NCBI GenBank assembly: GCA_039805565.1
Contig: JBDLTZ010000106.1
Span: 1 to 64,000, forward strand
Length of the DNA stretch: 64,000 nt
Direction: 5' to 3'
From: CALJIC01 sp039805565
GTDB lineage: Bacteria > Chloroflexota > Chloroflexia > Chloroflexales > Roseiflexaceae
Part shown: positions 8,501 to 16,010 of the stretch, piece after piece
Layout of the letters: each line of letters opens with the position of its first letter
Numbering within the stretch: the stretch's first letter is position 1
Notes under the pieces: generated by a model
The model's database searches: none
What the model saw: the letters and a program-made list of their open reading frames with translations, nothing else
Told to the model about the DNA's origin: nothing
Program-made: the position numbers and the translations under genes

Positions 8501-9478
8501 CCGCGCAAGCAGGCGCTCGAGACGATGGATAAGTCAGGCCTCACCGCCCTGGGCGACCTGCGCGACCCGGAGCGTGCCGAGGAGCTGGTGGGCAAGGTGC
8601 ACAGCTTCGCCGGCCTGCTCGCCAACACGCGCCGCATCTCCACCAAGAAGGGCGACAGCATGCTGGTGGCGGTGCTCGAAGACGAGACCGAAGAGACCGT
8701 CGAGATGGTGGCCTTCCCGAAGACCTTCGAGAAGTACCGCGAGGTGCTCGTCGAGGACACGCTGGTGCGGGTCACCGCCAAGGTGGACCGGCGCAACGAG
8801 GGGATCCAGCTGGTGCTGGAGTCGGTCTCGAAGCTCGACCCGGTGGCGGCGGCGCCAGCCTCGCCCCCTCCGCTCCCCGCGGTGCTCGACCTGGAGGGGT
8901 TAGGGGAGATGACACCGCCTCAGCCGCCCTTCGACCAGCGCCCACAACCCTACCATATTGATGGACGGCCGACGGTTGAGAGCCAGTGGCCAGAGGCCGA
9001 GAGCCGACAACCAAGCACCGAGGACCAGCGACCAAGGACAGAGGGTGGGCAGCCAATGAGCGAGACTCACGACTCACGCACGACTCACGACCCCAAGCCT
9101 GCCGCCGCGCCGCCGATCGCCGAGCCGGTGTCAATTATCCGGCCGAAGGCCAAGCCCGCAGCGGCGAGCAACGGCAACGGAAACAGCCAAAGCAACGGCA
9201 GCGCGGCCGGCGCGCACGCTGTGTCGGAGCCGAGCGGCTCGCAGCGCTCGCTGCGCCTGCGCCTGCCGCACGCCGACGACTTCGACGCCTACGTGCAGCT
9301 GATGCAGCAGGTGTACGAGCTGCTGCGCCAGAGCAGCGGCGAGGACCAGGTGATCATTCACCTGCCGAAGGATAATGGCGCTGTGCTGCTCAAGCCGCGC
9401 AGCGGCGTGCAATGTAACGACTTGCTGGTGGGTGAGCTCAGCGGGCTGCTGGGCGCCGAGCACGTGGCCGTAGAGTAA
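5588..9478 (+). CDS. dnaE: DNA polymerase III alpha subunit
   Basis: 1296 residues, the replicative DNA polymerase catalytic subunit. An N-terminal PHP domain starts at once with HLHVHSEYSLLDG and keeps its metal-binding histidines. The palm contains the catalytic PDIDIDF at about 403-409, and the thumb/fingers region includes the YRPGPL and FNRPHSTLYG motifs. A helix-hairpin-helix and an OB fold (about 980-1080) follow. Typical DnaE is about 1150-1180 residues. The extra length is a hydrophilic insert at about 1110-1230 before a final conserved-looking domain (SLRLRLPHADDFDAY to the end). Part of the insert (about 1130-1172) is translated intergenic repeat DNA (see findings). The start ATG is followed directly by conserved PHP sequence. 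Confidence 0.97.
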   Translation: MNDFVHLHVHSEYSLLDGYAATGAIAGRAAELGMDSIALTDHGVMYGAMEFYANAKKAKVKPIIGMEAYVAPGSRSEPTTRGGKNYYHLLLLAKNEVGYRNLVKLTTRAHLDGAGKGVFARPRIDWELLTQHHEGLVVTSSCIAGEVIQQLTEQQKQKAIETAARYRDLLGPENYFLELQLHENTPELEGINDELVRIAKDLGIPLVATADTHFVRREDLEAQKMVMAMGFNMTYKEFCAKGYVMDESYHIMSGEEMWQRFKRYGTSPMENTRRIADMCDLKLDFGRVQLPEFEIPAGHDPSSYLRLVCEEGLMRRFGGNPPENYIKRLHYELDVINQTGFPDYMLIVWDYVKYARSRGIPCVPRGSAGASLILYTLGITDVDPVANKLLFERFLSPERLEMPDIDIDFADSRRAEVLDYIAGKYGRENTAQIITYGTLGAKAALRDIGRVLDVPLSEVDKVAKLIPGLPVGISIAQALEKVPELKQVYDTNPELKNVIDWAQKVEGRMKSVGTHACGVVVSRNPLDNVVPLQRTTKDEHAMMAAFEGPTLAKIGLLKMDILGLTNLSAVAEALRYVSETTGRKMELIDIPLDDRRVFESLSRGETSNVFQFESAGMTKYLKELKPTRVDDLYAMVALYRPGPLEQIPNYIANKNNPKGIRYIHPILKPILEDTYGVIVYQEQIMQLLQAIAGYTLGNAYIVLKAIGKKNKELMASEEPRFKEGCAKNGLTKDQADELWDLIQPFAGYSFNRPHSTLYGLLSYQTAWLKVNYPVEYLAAVLKGSGGVTEDITKTVNECRQRDVAVMPPDINSSALDFSIRQYRDPSDGQVKRGILFGLSAIKGVGAGPMEALIKVRDAGGPFKSLEEFCDRVDRHTLNKRVLESLVKSGAMDALPGSRRQKLAILDQAMDAGARAQKNRETGQIDMFGGFADAGDSAVSAIPLPIITESAEDRKELLTWEKELLGVTFSSDPRKQALETMDKSGLTALGDLRDPERAEELVGKVHSFAGLLANTRRISTKKGDSMLVAVLEDETEETVEMVAFPKTFEKYREVLVEDTLVRVTAKVDRRNEGIQLVLESVSKLDPVAAAPASPPPLPAVLDLEGLGEMTPPQPPFDQRPQPYHIDGRPTVESQWPEAESRQPSTEDQRPRTEGGQPMSETHDSRTTHDPKPAAAPPIAEPVSIIRPKAKPAAASNGNGNSQSNGSAAGAHAVSEPSGSQRSLRLRLPHADDFDAYVQLMQQVYELLRQSSGEDQVIIHLPKDNGAVLLKPRSGVQCNDLLVGELSGLLGAEHVAVE
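8961..9105 (+). repeat. Intergenic-type repeat DNA embedded in frame in dnaE
   Basis: The tract contains GACCAGCGACCAAGGACAGA-like and CTCACGACTCACGCACGACT-like runs. Closely similar text occurs in true intergenic DNA at about 16905-16945 (GAAGACCAAGGACCGAGGAC) and 3484-3515 (GCTCACGACTCAAGACCCCA). In dnaE it stays in frame and encodes a Gln/Pro/Arg/Thr-rich linker. Confidence 0.65.
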
Positions 9479-9502
9479 CCAAACACAACAGTTGGCAACA
9501 GG

Positions 9503-9541
9503 CGCGGTGCGCGGGGATTCTTCCCCGTGCACCGCGTGTTG
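9503..9541 (+). terminator. Rho-independent terminator after dnaE
   Basis: A 15-base stem (9503-9517 with 9522-9536, one G-T wobble) and a short loop, followed by TGTTGTTT. Confidence 0.7.
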
Positions 9542-9583
9542 TTTAAGGCCGGATGAGAAGTATTGCAAATACTGTTCAAGGTA

Positions 9584-9612
9584 TTGACAATCCTGTGCAA
9601 TTCGTTTATACT
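9584..9612 (+). promoter_or_regulatory. Near-consensus sigma-70 promoter for the ECF sigma gene
   Basis: TTGACA (9584-9589), a 17-base spacer and TATACT (9607-9612). This is the best -35/-10 pair in the window and lies in a locally AT-rich stretch 51 bases before the start codon. Confidence 0.8.
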
Positions 9613-9663
9613 CCTCAACAAGTTCAGCAAATTCTTACACACCGGTAAGAGAGGAGAAGCACG

Positions 9664-10320
9664 ATGGGCTTCCAGGAAGTCGAACAAACCGCTACGACGC
9701 GGGTGTTCCCGGATGTTCTGCCGCAGATCGCACGGACAGACACGCCGGACGACATCGTGCTGATCTCCGCAGTATCGCGCGGGGACAGTGGGGCGCTCGA
9801 GGTGCTCTACGACCGCTACTCGACCGCGGTCTACCGCATGGCGCTGCGGATCCTGAAGAGCCGCGAGCTGGCCGAGGACGTGGTGCAGGAAGTCTTCTGG
9901 CGCGTGTGGCGCCGCAGCGGCAGCTTCGAGAGCGAGCGCGGGCGCGTGGCGCAGTGGATCTTCGGCATCGCGCACAACCTGTGCATCGACGAGCTGCGCC
10001 GCATGCGCGCCCGACCGATGCCAGTGTACGAGGACGTGGACCACCCGGTGATCCAGCAGCTCGTGGACGAGCAGACCGACGTCCCGGCCAGCGCGTGGGC
10101 CTCGGAGCAGCGCCGCACGATCGCCGAGGCGCTCAACCACCTGCCGAGCGCACAGCGCCAGGCGATCGAGCTGGCGTACTTCGGCGGCCTCTCGCACCAG
10201 GAGATCGCCACCAAGCTCGACCGCCCGCTGGGCACGATCAAGACGCGCGTGCGGCTGGGCCTACAGAAGCTGAGCAGCCTGCTCTCGGCCCGCGGCCTGC
10301 AGCCTGAGGACGCGCTGTAG
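9664..10320 (+). CDS. ECF-type RNA polymerase sigma factor
   Basis: 218 residues. Region 2 spans about 35-105 (ALEVLYDRYSTAVYRMALRIL, then AEDVVQEVFWRVWR and WIFGIAHNLCIDELRR). Region 4 spans about 150-205 (LPSAQRQAIELAYFGGLSHQEIA, then a recognition helix with GTIKTRVRLGL). A GAGGAG sequence stands before the ATG. No anti-sigma factor gene follows: the next gene is a convergent SDR. The class and signal are therefore unknown. It is driven from its own strong vegetative-type promoter rather than an obvious autoregulated ECF promoter. Confidence 0.93.
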   Translation: MGFQEVEQTATTRVFPDVLPQIARTDTPDDIVLISAVSRGDSGALEVLYDRYSTAVYRMALRILKSRELAEDVVQEVFWRVWRRSGSFESERGRVAQWIFGIAHNLCIDELRRMRARPMPVYEDVDHPVIQQLVDEQTDVPASAWASEQRRTIAEALNHLPSAQRQAIELAYFGGLSHQEIATKLDRPLGTIKTRVRLGLQKLSSLLSARGLQPEDAL

Positions 10321-10339
10321 ATCTGCCGGGGCCCCGCCG

Positions 10340-11059
10340 CTAGCCCCGCCCGATGTAGAGCTGATCGGTTGGCAGAACGATACTCTCCAGCACGTTGACG
10401 TGCAGCGGGAGTGAGACCATCACCAGCGCCACCTCAGCCAGCTCGTCAGGCGTCATCATAGGCTCCTGGTCTGCCGGGGCATCGCTCGCCTGGCGCCGCT
10501 CGGTCGCCACGTTTCCCGGGTGCAGGCAGCTCACAACCACACCGTGCGCCCGCCCCTCCAGCGAGGCCGCTCTCGTCAGCCCCACCAGACCATGCTTCGA
10601 GGTGGTGTAGGGCACCGATTCCATGCGCGGCACCTGCCCCGAGATGCTGCCGATGTTGAGGATACGCCCGCCGCCCTGCGGCTTCATCAGGCGCATCGCC
10701 TCGCGCGTGCCGAGGAACGGCCCGGTGAGGTTGACGGCTATCACGCGCTGCCAGGTCTCCAGCGACAGCTCCTCGATCGGGCCGCCGTCGAACACCCCCG
10801 CGTTGTTCACCGCGATGTCCACCCTCCCGAACGCCTCGACAGCCCGCGCGAACAGTGCCGCCACCTGCGCCTCGTCGGTCACGTCAGTTGGGACGACGAG
10901 CGCGCCGCCGACCTCCTGCGCCGCCGCCTCGAGTGTGGCCGGCGACCGCCCCGCCAGCACCAGCCGCGCCCCCTCGCGGGCGAACACCCTGGCGATCCCT
11001 CTGCCGATGCCTGTCCCCGCGCCGGTGATCACGGCGATCTTGCCGCTGAGCTTACCCAC
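10340..11059 (-). CDS. Short-chain dehydrogenase/reductase
   Basis: 239 residues, a classical SDR that oxidises or reduces an alcohol/ketone with NAD(P). Visible motifs are the nucleotide loop TGAGTGIGRG near the N terminus, NNAG at about 85-90, the catalytic Ser region GSISG and the YTTSK motif (Tyr and Lys of the tetrad). GTG at 11059 is preferred because GAGGG lies about five bases upstream and the protein then begins just before the Rossmann strand; a second GTG at 11089 would add ten charged residues. The substrate is unknown. It diverges from the P450 gene with promoters of both genes about 40 bases apart. Confidence 0.9.
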   Translation of the reverse strand: MGKLSGKIAVITGAGTGIGRGIARVFAREGARLVLAGRSPATLEAAAQEVGGALVVPTDVTDEAQVAALFARAVEAFGRVDIAVNNAGVFDGGPIEELSLETWQRVIAVNLTGPFLGTREAMRLMKPQGGGRILNIGSISGQVPRMESVPYTTSKHGLVGLTRAASLEGRAHGVVVSCLHPGNVATERRQASDAPADQEPMMTPDELAEVALVMVSLPLHVNVLESIVLPTDQLYIGRG

Positions 11060-11103
11060 GGAACCCTCGCTCTCTCGCTCTGCTGCCACTCCGGGAGAGC
11101 AGG

Positions 11104-11109
11104 ATTATA
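11104..11109 (-). promoter_or_regulatory. -10 element of the SDR gene
   Basis: Consensus TATAAT read on the minus strand, about 45 bases before the preferred GTG start. Confidence 0.5.
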
Positions 11110-11142
11110 GAGCAACTTGCCGGGAGCAATCATGCTCCGCTG

Positions 11143-11151
11143 TGCTACACT
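11143..11151 (+). promoter_or_regulatory. Extended -10 of the P450 gene
   Basis: TGCTACACT, 39 bases before the ATG. No good -35 at normal spacing. Confidence 0.5.
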
Positions 11152-11189
11152 TGGAGCGCAGCAGGTGATGACTCGAGCGGAGCCGCACG

Positions 11190-12404
11190 ATGACAGAGCT
11201 CGCGCCCTTCAGCCCGGTGGACCCGCCGTTCCTGGACGACCCCTACCCGGTCTACCGCGCCTACCGCCAGGCGGGCGCCGTCCACCGGTCCACGTTCGGC
11301 GACTGGTACGTCTTCGCGTATGCCGAGGGCCAGGCCGTGCTGCACCAGCCGCCCTTCGTGCGCGACATGCTCAACGCCGTGCCGCCCGAGCGTATCCAGG
11401 CGCCCCCCGAGCGACACGCGGCCTGGGAGGAGTTCAACCGCAAAGCGATGCTGTTCCGCGACCCGCCGGACCACACGCGGCTGCGCGCGCTGGTGAACCG
11501 GGCCTTCACGTCGCGCATGGCCGAGGGGCTGCGGGCGCGCATCCAGTCGATCACTGGCGAGCTGCTGGACACCGCCGAGGCCCGCGGGGTGATCGACCTG
11601 ATCGCCGACCTGGGGCAGCCGCTGCCGCTGCTGGTGATCGCCGAGCTGCTGGGCGTGCCAGGGGAGGACCGCGCCCTGCTCAAGCGCTGGTCGGGTGAGA
11701 TCTTCCGGGCGATCGACATCGTGGCGCCGGAGGAGGAGGACGCCGTCAAGACGCGCGCGTCGACCGCCACCGAGGAGTTCGGCGCCTACCTACGCGCCCA
11801 GATCGCGGAGCGGCGCCGAGCCCCGCGCGAGGATCTGCTGAGCGCGCTGGTCAGCATCGAGGAGCAGGGGGAGCGGCTGAGCGAGGACGAGCTGGTCCAC
11901 ATGTGCATCCTGCTGCTCAACGCGGGCCACGAGACGGCCACCAACTTGATAGGCAATGGGGCACTGGCGCTGATGCGGCACCCCGAGCAGCTAGCCCTGC
12001 TGCGGCGTGAACCAGGGCTGCTGGCGGGGGCAGTGGACGAGCTGCTGCGCTACGACAGCCCAATCCAGATGGTGGGCTGCTGGACATCGGCGGACGCACA
12101 GCTCGGCGGGGTGAGCCTCCCGGGAGGTACCTTCGTGATCGTGCTGACGGGCTCGGCCAACCGTGACCCGGCGGTGTTCCGTGACCCAGACCGGCTCGAC
12201 ATCACGCGCGCCGAGCGGCGGTCGCTCTCTTTTGGGCACGGGCCGCACTACTGCCTGGGTGCGCCACTGGCACGGGTGGAGGGCCAGGTGGCGCTGGGGG
12301 CGCTGCTGCGGCGCTTCCCGCACCTGGAGCCGCTGGACGAGCGCCCCACGTGGACCGGTAGCCCGGTGTTCCGCGGGCTGCGCTCGCTGCGTCTGCGGGT
12401 GTAG
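11190..12404 (+). CDS. Cytochrome P450
   Basis: 404 residues, a soluble bacterial class I P450 size. It has the I-helix oxygen-activation motif AGHET, the K-helix ExxR in DELLRYD, and the heme-binding loop FGHGPHYCLGAPLAR with the axial cysteine. There is no membrane anchor. GGAG lies about eight bases before the ATG. No ferredoxin or ferredoxin reductase is adjacent, so electrons must come from elsewhere. The neighbouring divergent SDR could act on the same substrate, but this is only suggested by position. Substrate specificity cannot be read from the sequence. Confidence 0.95.
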   Translation: MTELAPFSPVDPPFLDDPYPVYRAYRQAGAVHRSTFGDWYVFAYAEGQAVLHQPPFVRDMLNAVPPERIQAPPERHAAWEEFNRKAMLFRDPPDHTRLRALVNRAFTSRMAEGLRARIQSITGELLDTAEARGVIDLIADLGQPLPLLVIAELLGVPGEDRALLKRWSGEIFRAIDIVAPEEEDAVKTRASTATEEFGAYLRAQIAERRRAPREDLLSALVSIEEQGERLSEDELVHMCILLLNAGHETATNLIGNGALALMRHPEQLALLRREPGLLAGAVDELLRYDSPIQMVGCWTSADAQLGGVSLPGGTFVIVLTGSANRDPAVFRDPDRLDITRAERRSLSFGHGPHYCLGAPLARVEGQVALGALLRRFPHLEPLDERPTWTGSPVFRGLRSLRLRV

Positions 12405-12405
12405 C

Positions 12406-13431
12406 CTACCTCCCGATCCTGCCGTTCTTGATGCGCCCCTGGAGCTCACGCAGCTCGTCCATACGCCCGTCGGCCGCGAGGCGTGCCTGCTCCGGCCAGG
12501 TCTCGGGGTTCAAGACCTCGATGCCGTTGTCGCGCAGGATCTGGCGCAGGCGGTCCACGTCCGTACCAGCAAGCTGGGCGAAGCTCGTGATGCCGGCGCC
12601 CTCCATGATCAAGTTCACCCGCGGCCCGATCCCCTCGATGATCAGCAGGTCGTCGCGCCTGCCGCTCTGCCCCACCGCGCGGGCCGCACCCCGCTGCGTC
12701 CCCTGGGTCTGCTGACTGCCCTGGCCCTGTCCCTGCCTCGGCTGCTGCGTCCCCTGGGTCTGCTGGCCGCCCTGGCCCTGACTCTGGCCCTGCTGCCCTT
12801 GATGCGCCCGCGTCTGGGCAGCCTGCGTACGCGGGGCGGAGCCGGCGACATCCTGGCGAGGCGACGAGGCCTCTTTGGCGGGCGCACCGCTCCGAGACGT
12901 AGCAGGCGTCTGCGCGCCGGAGGTCTGCCGGGAAGAAGCGCCAGCACCCGTATCGTCGAGCACCTCGAAGGACAGGTCACCCTCGGCCGGTCGCTCCGCG
13001 GACGTGTCGGCGCGCGGCTCGGACTGCGCCAGTGACCCAAGCACCGCCTCCGCGGACGGCGCGGGCGGCTGCGCCTTGGCGGTCGGGAGGTCCTGGCCCC
13101 CCTGCGCCCCGACGCTCTTAGCGAGCGCGTCCTCAGGGCGGGCGTGCGGGATGGGCTGGGCAGCGGGGCGCGACTCGGGCGCCCGGCCGAGGGGCGGAGT
13201 GGCGGGCCGGCGCTCGGCGGGCTGCGCCCCAAGGGCGCGCCGGTCAAGCTCTGAGGCCACGCCCGCCGACAACTGAGACGCGCCCGCGCTCCCACCTTCG
13301 TAGGCCGGGCGGCTGAACCACTGCGGCCGCCGGCGCGAGGAGAGCTTCGTGCCGAGCCGTCGCCAGGGTCGCAGCCAGATCAGCAGCAGGGCCGCGCCGC
13401 CGACCACCGCCACCGTTCGCATTCGAGACAT
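12406..13431 (-). CDS. Membrane-anchored helix-hairpin-helix protein
   Basis: 341 residues. The N terminus is a membrane helix with a basic follow-up (TVAVVGGAALLLIWLRPWRR). About 200 residues of low-complexity Gln/Ala/Pro/Gly linker include repeats around GQGGQQTQGTQQ. The C-terminal 80 residues form a helix-hairpin-helix-like domain (LLIIEGIGPRVNLIMEGAGI ... NPETWPEQARLAADG) that in many bacterial membrane and S21-linked proteins occurs as a stand-alone domain of unknown role. The RBS AGGAGGAA is very good. It is convergent with the P450 gene, with stop codons almost touching. DNA or protein binding near the membrane is possible but unproven. Confidence 0.8.
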   Translation of the reverse strand: MSRMRTVAVVGGAALLLIWLRPWRRLGTKLSSRRRPQWFSRPAYEGGSAGASQLSAGVASELDRRALGAQPAERRPATPPLGRAPESRPAAQPIPHARPEDALAKSVGAQGGQDLPTAKAQPPAPSAEAVLGSLAQSEPRADTSAERPAEGDLSFEVLDDTGAGASSRQTSGAQTPATSRSGAPAKEASSPRQDVAGSAPRTQAAQTRAHQGQQGQSQGQGGQQTQGTQQPRQGQGQGSQQTQGTQRGAARAVGQSGRRDDLLIIEGIGPRVNLIMEGAGITSFAQLAGTDVDRLRQILRDNGIEVLNPETWPEQARLAADGRMDELRELQGRIKNGRIGR

Positions 13432-13549
13432 CGTCGTTCCTCCTGTCTGCGCTCGTCCCCACGAGCGACACGTGTGGCGAGAGAGCTAGGCGCAGCAGGC
13501 GCAAGCTCCGTGCCGCGGGCGACTGGCCTGCCTAACGCCACATAAACGA

Positions 13550-13558
13550 TGCTACAAT
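13550..13558 (+). promoter_or_regulatory. Extended -10 for the enolase-superfamily gene
   Basis: TGCTACAAT, 70 bases before the start. Confidence 0.5.
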
Positions 13559-13628
13559 GATCGGCGCATCGGCGTCCCAGCTGAGCAGATCGAAGCCGAT
13601 CCATACCAGTGCAGGAAGGCGAGCAGAC

Positions 13629-14939
13629 ATGACCAATACCCACGCCCGTCCGGAAGACAACGTGCGGACCACCTCGCGCCCGAGCGACCTGCGGATCACC
13701 GATGTCCGCGCCGCTACCGTGGGCTGGGGCGGCTGGCGCTTCCCCATCATCCGGATCGACACCAACCAGGGCCTCTCGGGCTACGGCGAGGTGCGCGACG
13801 GTGCGAGCAAGATCTACGCGCTGAGCCTCAAGCGCCAGCTCGTGGGCGAGAATCCTTGCAACGTCGATAAGATCTTCCGCAAGATCAAGCAGTTCGGGCA
13901 CCACGCGCGCCAGGGCGGCGGCATCTGCGGCATCGAGATGGCGCTGATGGACCTGGCGGGCAAGGCCTACGGCGTGCCGGCCTACATGCTGGCGGGCGGC
14001 AAGCACCGCGACCAGGTGCGCTTGTACTGCGACACGCCGAGCGAGCCGACGGGCGAGTTCATGGGGCACCGCCTGAAGGAGCGGCGCGAGCGCGGCTTCA
14101 CGATGCTGAAGATGGACATCGGCATCCAGCAGCTGATCGGCATCCCCGGCGCGCTCTCGTTCCCGGCCGGCATGGTGGACTGCAACGACGGCACGCCGCT
14201 CGAGCGCATGCTGGACATGCGGAACATCATGCACCCGTTCACGCACGTGCGGATCACCGACAAGGGCATCCAGATCCTGTGCGAGTACGTGGCCGAGGCG
14301 CGCTCGATCGTCGGCTACGAGGTGCCGATCGCGGCCGACCACTTTGGCCACATCGGCATCGACGACTGCATCCGGCTGGGCGAGGCGCTCGAGCCGTACA
14401 ACCTGGCGTGGCTCGAGGACATGGTGCCCTGGCAGTACACCGACCAGTGGGTGCGGCTGGAACGCTCGCTGCGGACGCCCGTCTGCACCGGCGAGGATAT
14501 CTATCTGAAGGAGGGGTTCAAGCCGCTGCTCGAGGCGCGCGCGGTGAACGTCATCCACCCGGACCTCGCCACCAGCGGCGGCATCCTGGAGACGAAGAAG
14601 ATCGGCGACATGGCCCAGGAGTATGGCATCAGCATGGCGCTGCACATGGCGGGCACGCCGATCAGCACCATGGCGAGCGTCCACTGCGCGGCCGCCACCG
14701 AGAACTTCATCGCCCTCGAGCACCACTTCACCGACGTGCCGTTCTGGAACGACTTTGTCACCGGGCTGCCGAACCCGATCATCGAGGACGGCTACATCCG
14801 CGTGCCGGAGACGCCCGGCCTGGGCTTCGAGATCAACGAGGAGGTGGTCAAGGAGCACCTGGTGACCGGCGAGCTCGGCTTCGACGACCCGACGACGATG
14901 TGGGACACGGACCGCAGCTGGGACCGGCTCTGGTCGTAG
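13629..14939 (+). CDS. Enolase-superfamily enzyme (mandelate racemase/muconate lactonizing type)
   Basis: 436 residues. The N-terminal capping domain starts after about 25 residues (LRITDVRAATVGWGGWRFPIIRI). The barrel contains the KMD segment (TMLKMDIG) and acidic metal ligands in AADHFG, WLEDM and CTGEDI, with a late HMAGTP/H segment. These fit the superfamily that abstracts a proton alpha to a carboxylate, mostly sugar-acid dehydratases. AGGAAGG stands about 10 bases before the ATG. An unusually long loop between the KMD and the second metal ligand sets it apart from standard dehydratases. The exact substrate is unknown, and no sugar-acid catabolic genes flank it. Confidence 0.88.
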   Translation: MTNTHARPEDNVRTTSRPSDLRITDVRAATVGWGGWRFPIIRIDTNQGLSGYGEVRDGASKIYALSLKRQLVGENPCNVDKIFRKIKQFGHHARQGGGICGIEMALMDLAGKAYGVPAYMLAGGKHRDQVRLYCDTPSEPTGEFMGHRLKERRERGFTMLKMDIGIQQLIGIPGALSFPAGMVDCNDGTPLERMLDMRNIMHPFTHVRITDKGIQILCEYVAEARSIVGYEVPIAADHFGHIGIDDCIRLGEALEPYNLAWLEDMVPWQYTDQWVRLERSLRTPVCTGEDIYLKEGFKPLLEARAVNVIHPDLATSGGILETKKIGDMAQEYGISMALHMAGTPISTMASVHCAAATENFIALEHHFTDVPFWNDFVTGLPNPIIEDGYIRVPETPGLGFEINEEVVKEHLVTGELGFDDPTTMWDTDRSWDRLWS

Positions 14940-14949
14940 GTTTTGAGGG

Positions 14950-14985
14950 GGGATGTGTGGGGCGCAAGCCCCACACATCCCTTTT
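14950..14985. terminator. Rho-independent terminator
   Basis: A perfect 13-base-pair stem (14950-14962 with 14969-14981), loop CGCAAG and a TTTT tail, 10 bases after the enolase-family stop. Confidence 0.85.
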
Positions 14986-15030
14986 GGTTTCTTCTGGGGC
15001 TGCGCCTCTCCTGAGCTCCACAGGGCGGTG

Positions 15031-15039
15031 TGGTACAAT
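15031..15039 (+). promoter_or_regulatory. Extended -10 for methionine aminopeptidase
   Basis: TGGTACAAT, 60 bases before the map start. Confidence 0.5.
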
Positions 15040-15099
15040 TCCCGGCGGATACGCGTTCGACCGCCGCGCGCACGCGGGCGGCGGCTAGAGGCTCTACAG

Positions 15100-15870
15100 A
15101 TGGCAGTTGTGTTGCGCTCGCGCCAGCAGATCGCCCAGATGCGCGCCGCGGGGAGGCTGGTCGCCCAAACATTCGACGTGCTCCGGCCGCACGTCCGCCC
15201 CGGCGTCACCACCCGCGAGCTCGACCGGATCGCGGAGGAGTTCGTCCGCACGCACGGCGCGACCCCGGCCTACAAGGGGTACGGCGCTGCGGCCGGCCGG
15301 CGCGCCTTCCCCGCCACACTGTGCATCTCGGTCAACAACGTGATCTGCCACGGCATCCCCGGCGCGGACAAGCTCAAAGAGGGCGATATCGTCGGCATCG
15401 ACATGGGGGTGCTGCTGGACGGCTGGTACGGCGACGCGTGCGTCACCCTGCCGGTAGGCGAGGTCTCGCCCGAAGCGCGGCGGCTGCTCGAAGTGACCGA
15501 GGAGGGCATGTGGCGCGGCATCCGCGCGGCCCGCGGCCACGGCCATATCAACGACATCGGCGTGGCGATCCAGAGCTACGTCGAGCAGCATGGCTTCTCG
15601 GTGGTGCGCGAGTGGACCGGCCACGGCCTGGGGCAGAAGCTGCACGACGAGCCGACCATCCTGCACTATGACGCGGGCAAGAGCGGCATGCGCCTGCGCC
15701 CCGGCATGGTGTTCACCGTGGAGCCGATGATCAACGCTGGAGCGCCTGATACCGTGCTGGACCAGCGCGACGGGTGGACCGTCCGCACGGCCGACGGCTC
15801 GCTCTCCGCGCAGTTCGAGCACAGCATCGCCGTGACCGACGGCGAGCCGGAGATACTGACCCTGCTGTGA
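15100..15870 (+). CDS. map: Methionine aminopeptidase type I
   Basis: 256 residues, the normal size for a bacterial type I enzyme that removes initiator methionine in the cytoplasm. The metal-ligand set is visible: Asp in DIVGIDMGV and WYGDACVTL, His in GHGLGQKLHDEP, Glu in FTVEPMI and Glu in AQFEHSIAV. The conserved CHGIP segment is present. The start ATG is the first one matching the family N terminus and is preceded by AGAGG. It stands alone, not in the ribosomal-protein operon where map often occurs, so it may be one of several paralogues in the genome. Confidence 0.95.
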   Translation: MAVVLRSRQQIAQMRAAGRLVAQTFDVLRPHVRPGVTTRELDRIAEEFVRTHGATPAYKGYGAAAGRRAFPATLCISVNNVICHGIPGADKLKEGDIVGIDMGVLLDGWYGDACVTLPVGEVSPEARRLLEVTEEGMWRGIRAARGHGHINDIGVAIQSYVEQHGFSVVREWTGHGLGQKLHDEPTILHYDAGKSGMRLRPGMVFTVEPMINAGAPDTVLDQRDGWTVRTADGSLSAQFEHSIAVTDGEPEILTLL

Positions 15871-15875
15871 AGCGC

Positions 15876-15903
15876 GAAACGCTGAACGCTGAACGTTGAA
15901 TGC
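15876..15903. repeat. Heptamer repeat (GCTGAAC-type)
   Basis: Three to four degraded copies of GCTGAAC directly after the map stop codon. Confidence 0.65.
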
Positions 15904-15912
15904 GGAACACCC

Positions 15913-15970
15913 GTCATGCTGAGCGCAGCGAAGCATCCCTGGCACCGGATCTTCGCTGCGATCAGAGCGG
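15913..15970. repeat. Dispersed hairpin repeat, copy 2
   Basis: The left arm TCATGCTGAGCGCAGCGAAG is identical to the copy at 1536-1598. The right arm is more diverged. Confidence 0.7.
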
Positions 15971-16010
15971 CAAAACTCTTACCGGATGGGACATTGAGCG
16001 TTTCGCCGTA

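Noticed and set aside
9664..11059. ECF sigma / anti-sigma pair
   Set aside because: The gene after the sigma factor is a convergent SDR with no membrane segment or zinc-binding anti-sigma motif.
12640..12900. Collagen-like or amyloid domain in the helix-hairpin-helix protein
   Set aside because: The Gln/Gly-rich segment lacks a strict triplet or amyloid repeat and looks like a flexible linker made by slippage.
13380..15251. 623-codon frame antisense to the enolase-family gene
   Set aside because: Composition is low-complexity, it runs across a terminator and an unrelated promoter, and no family is recognisable.
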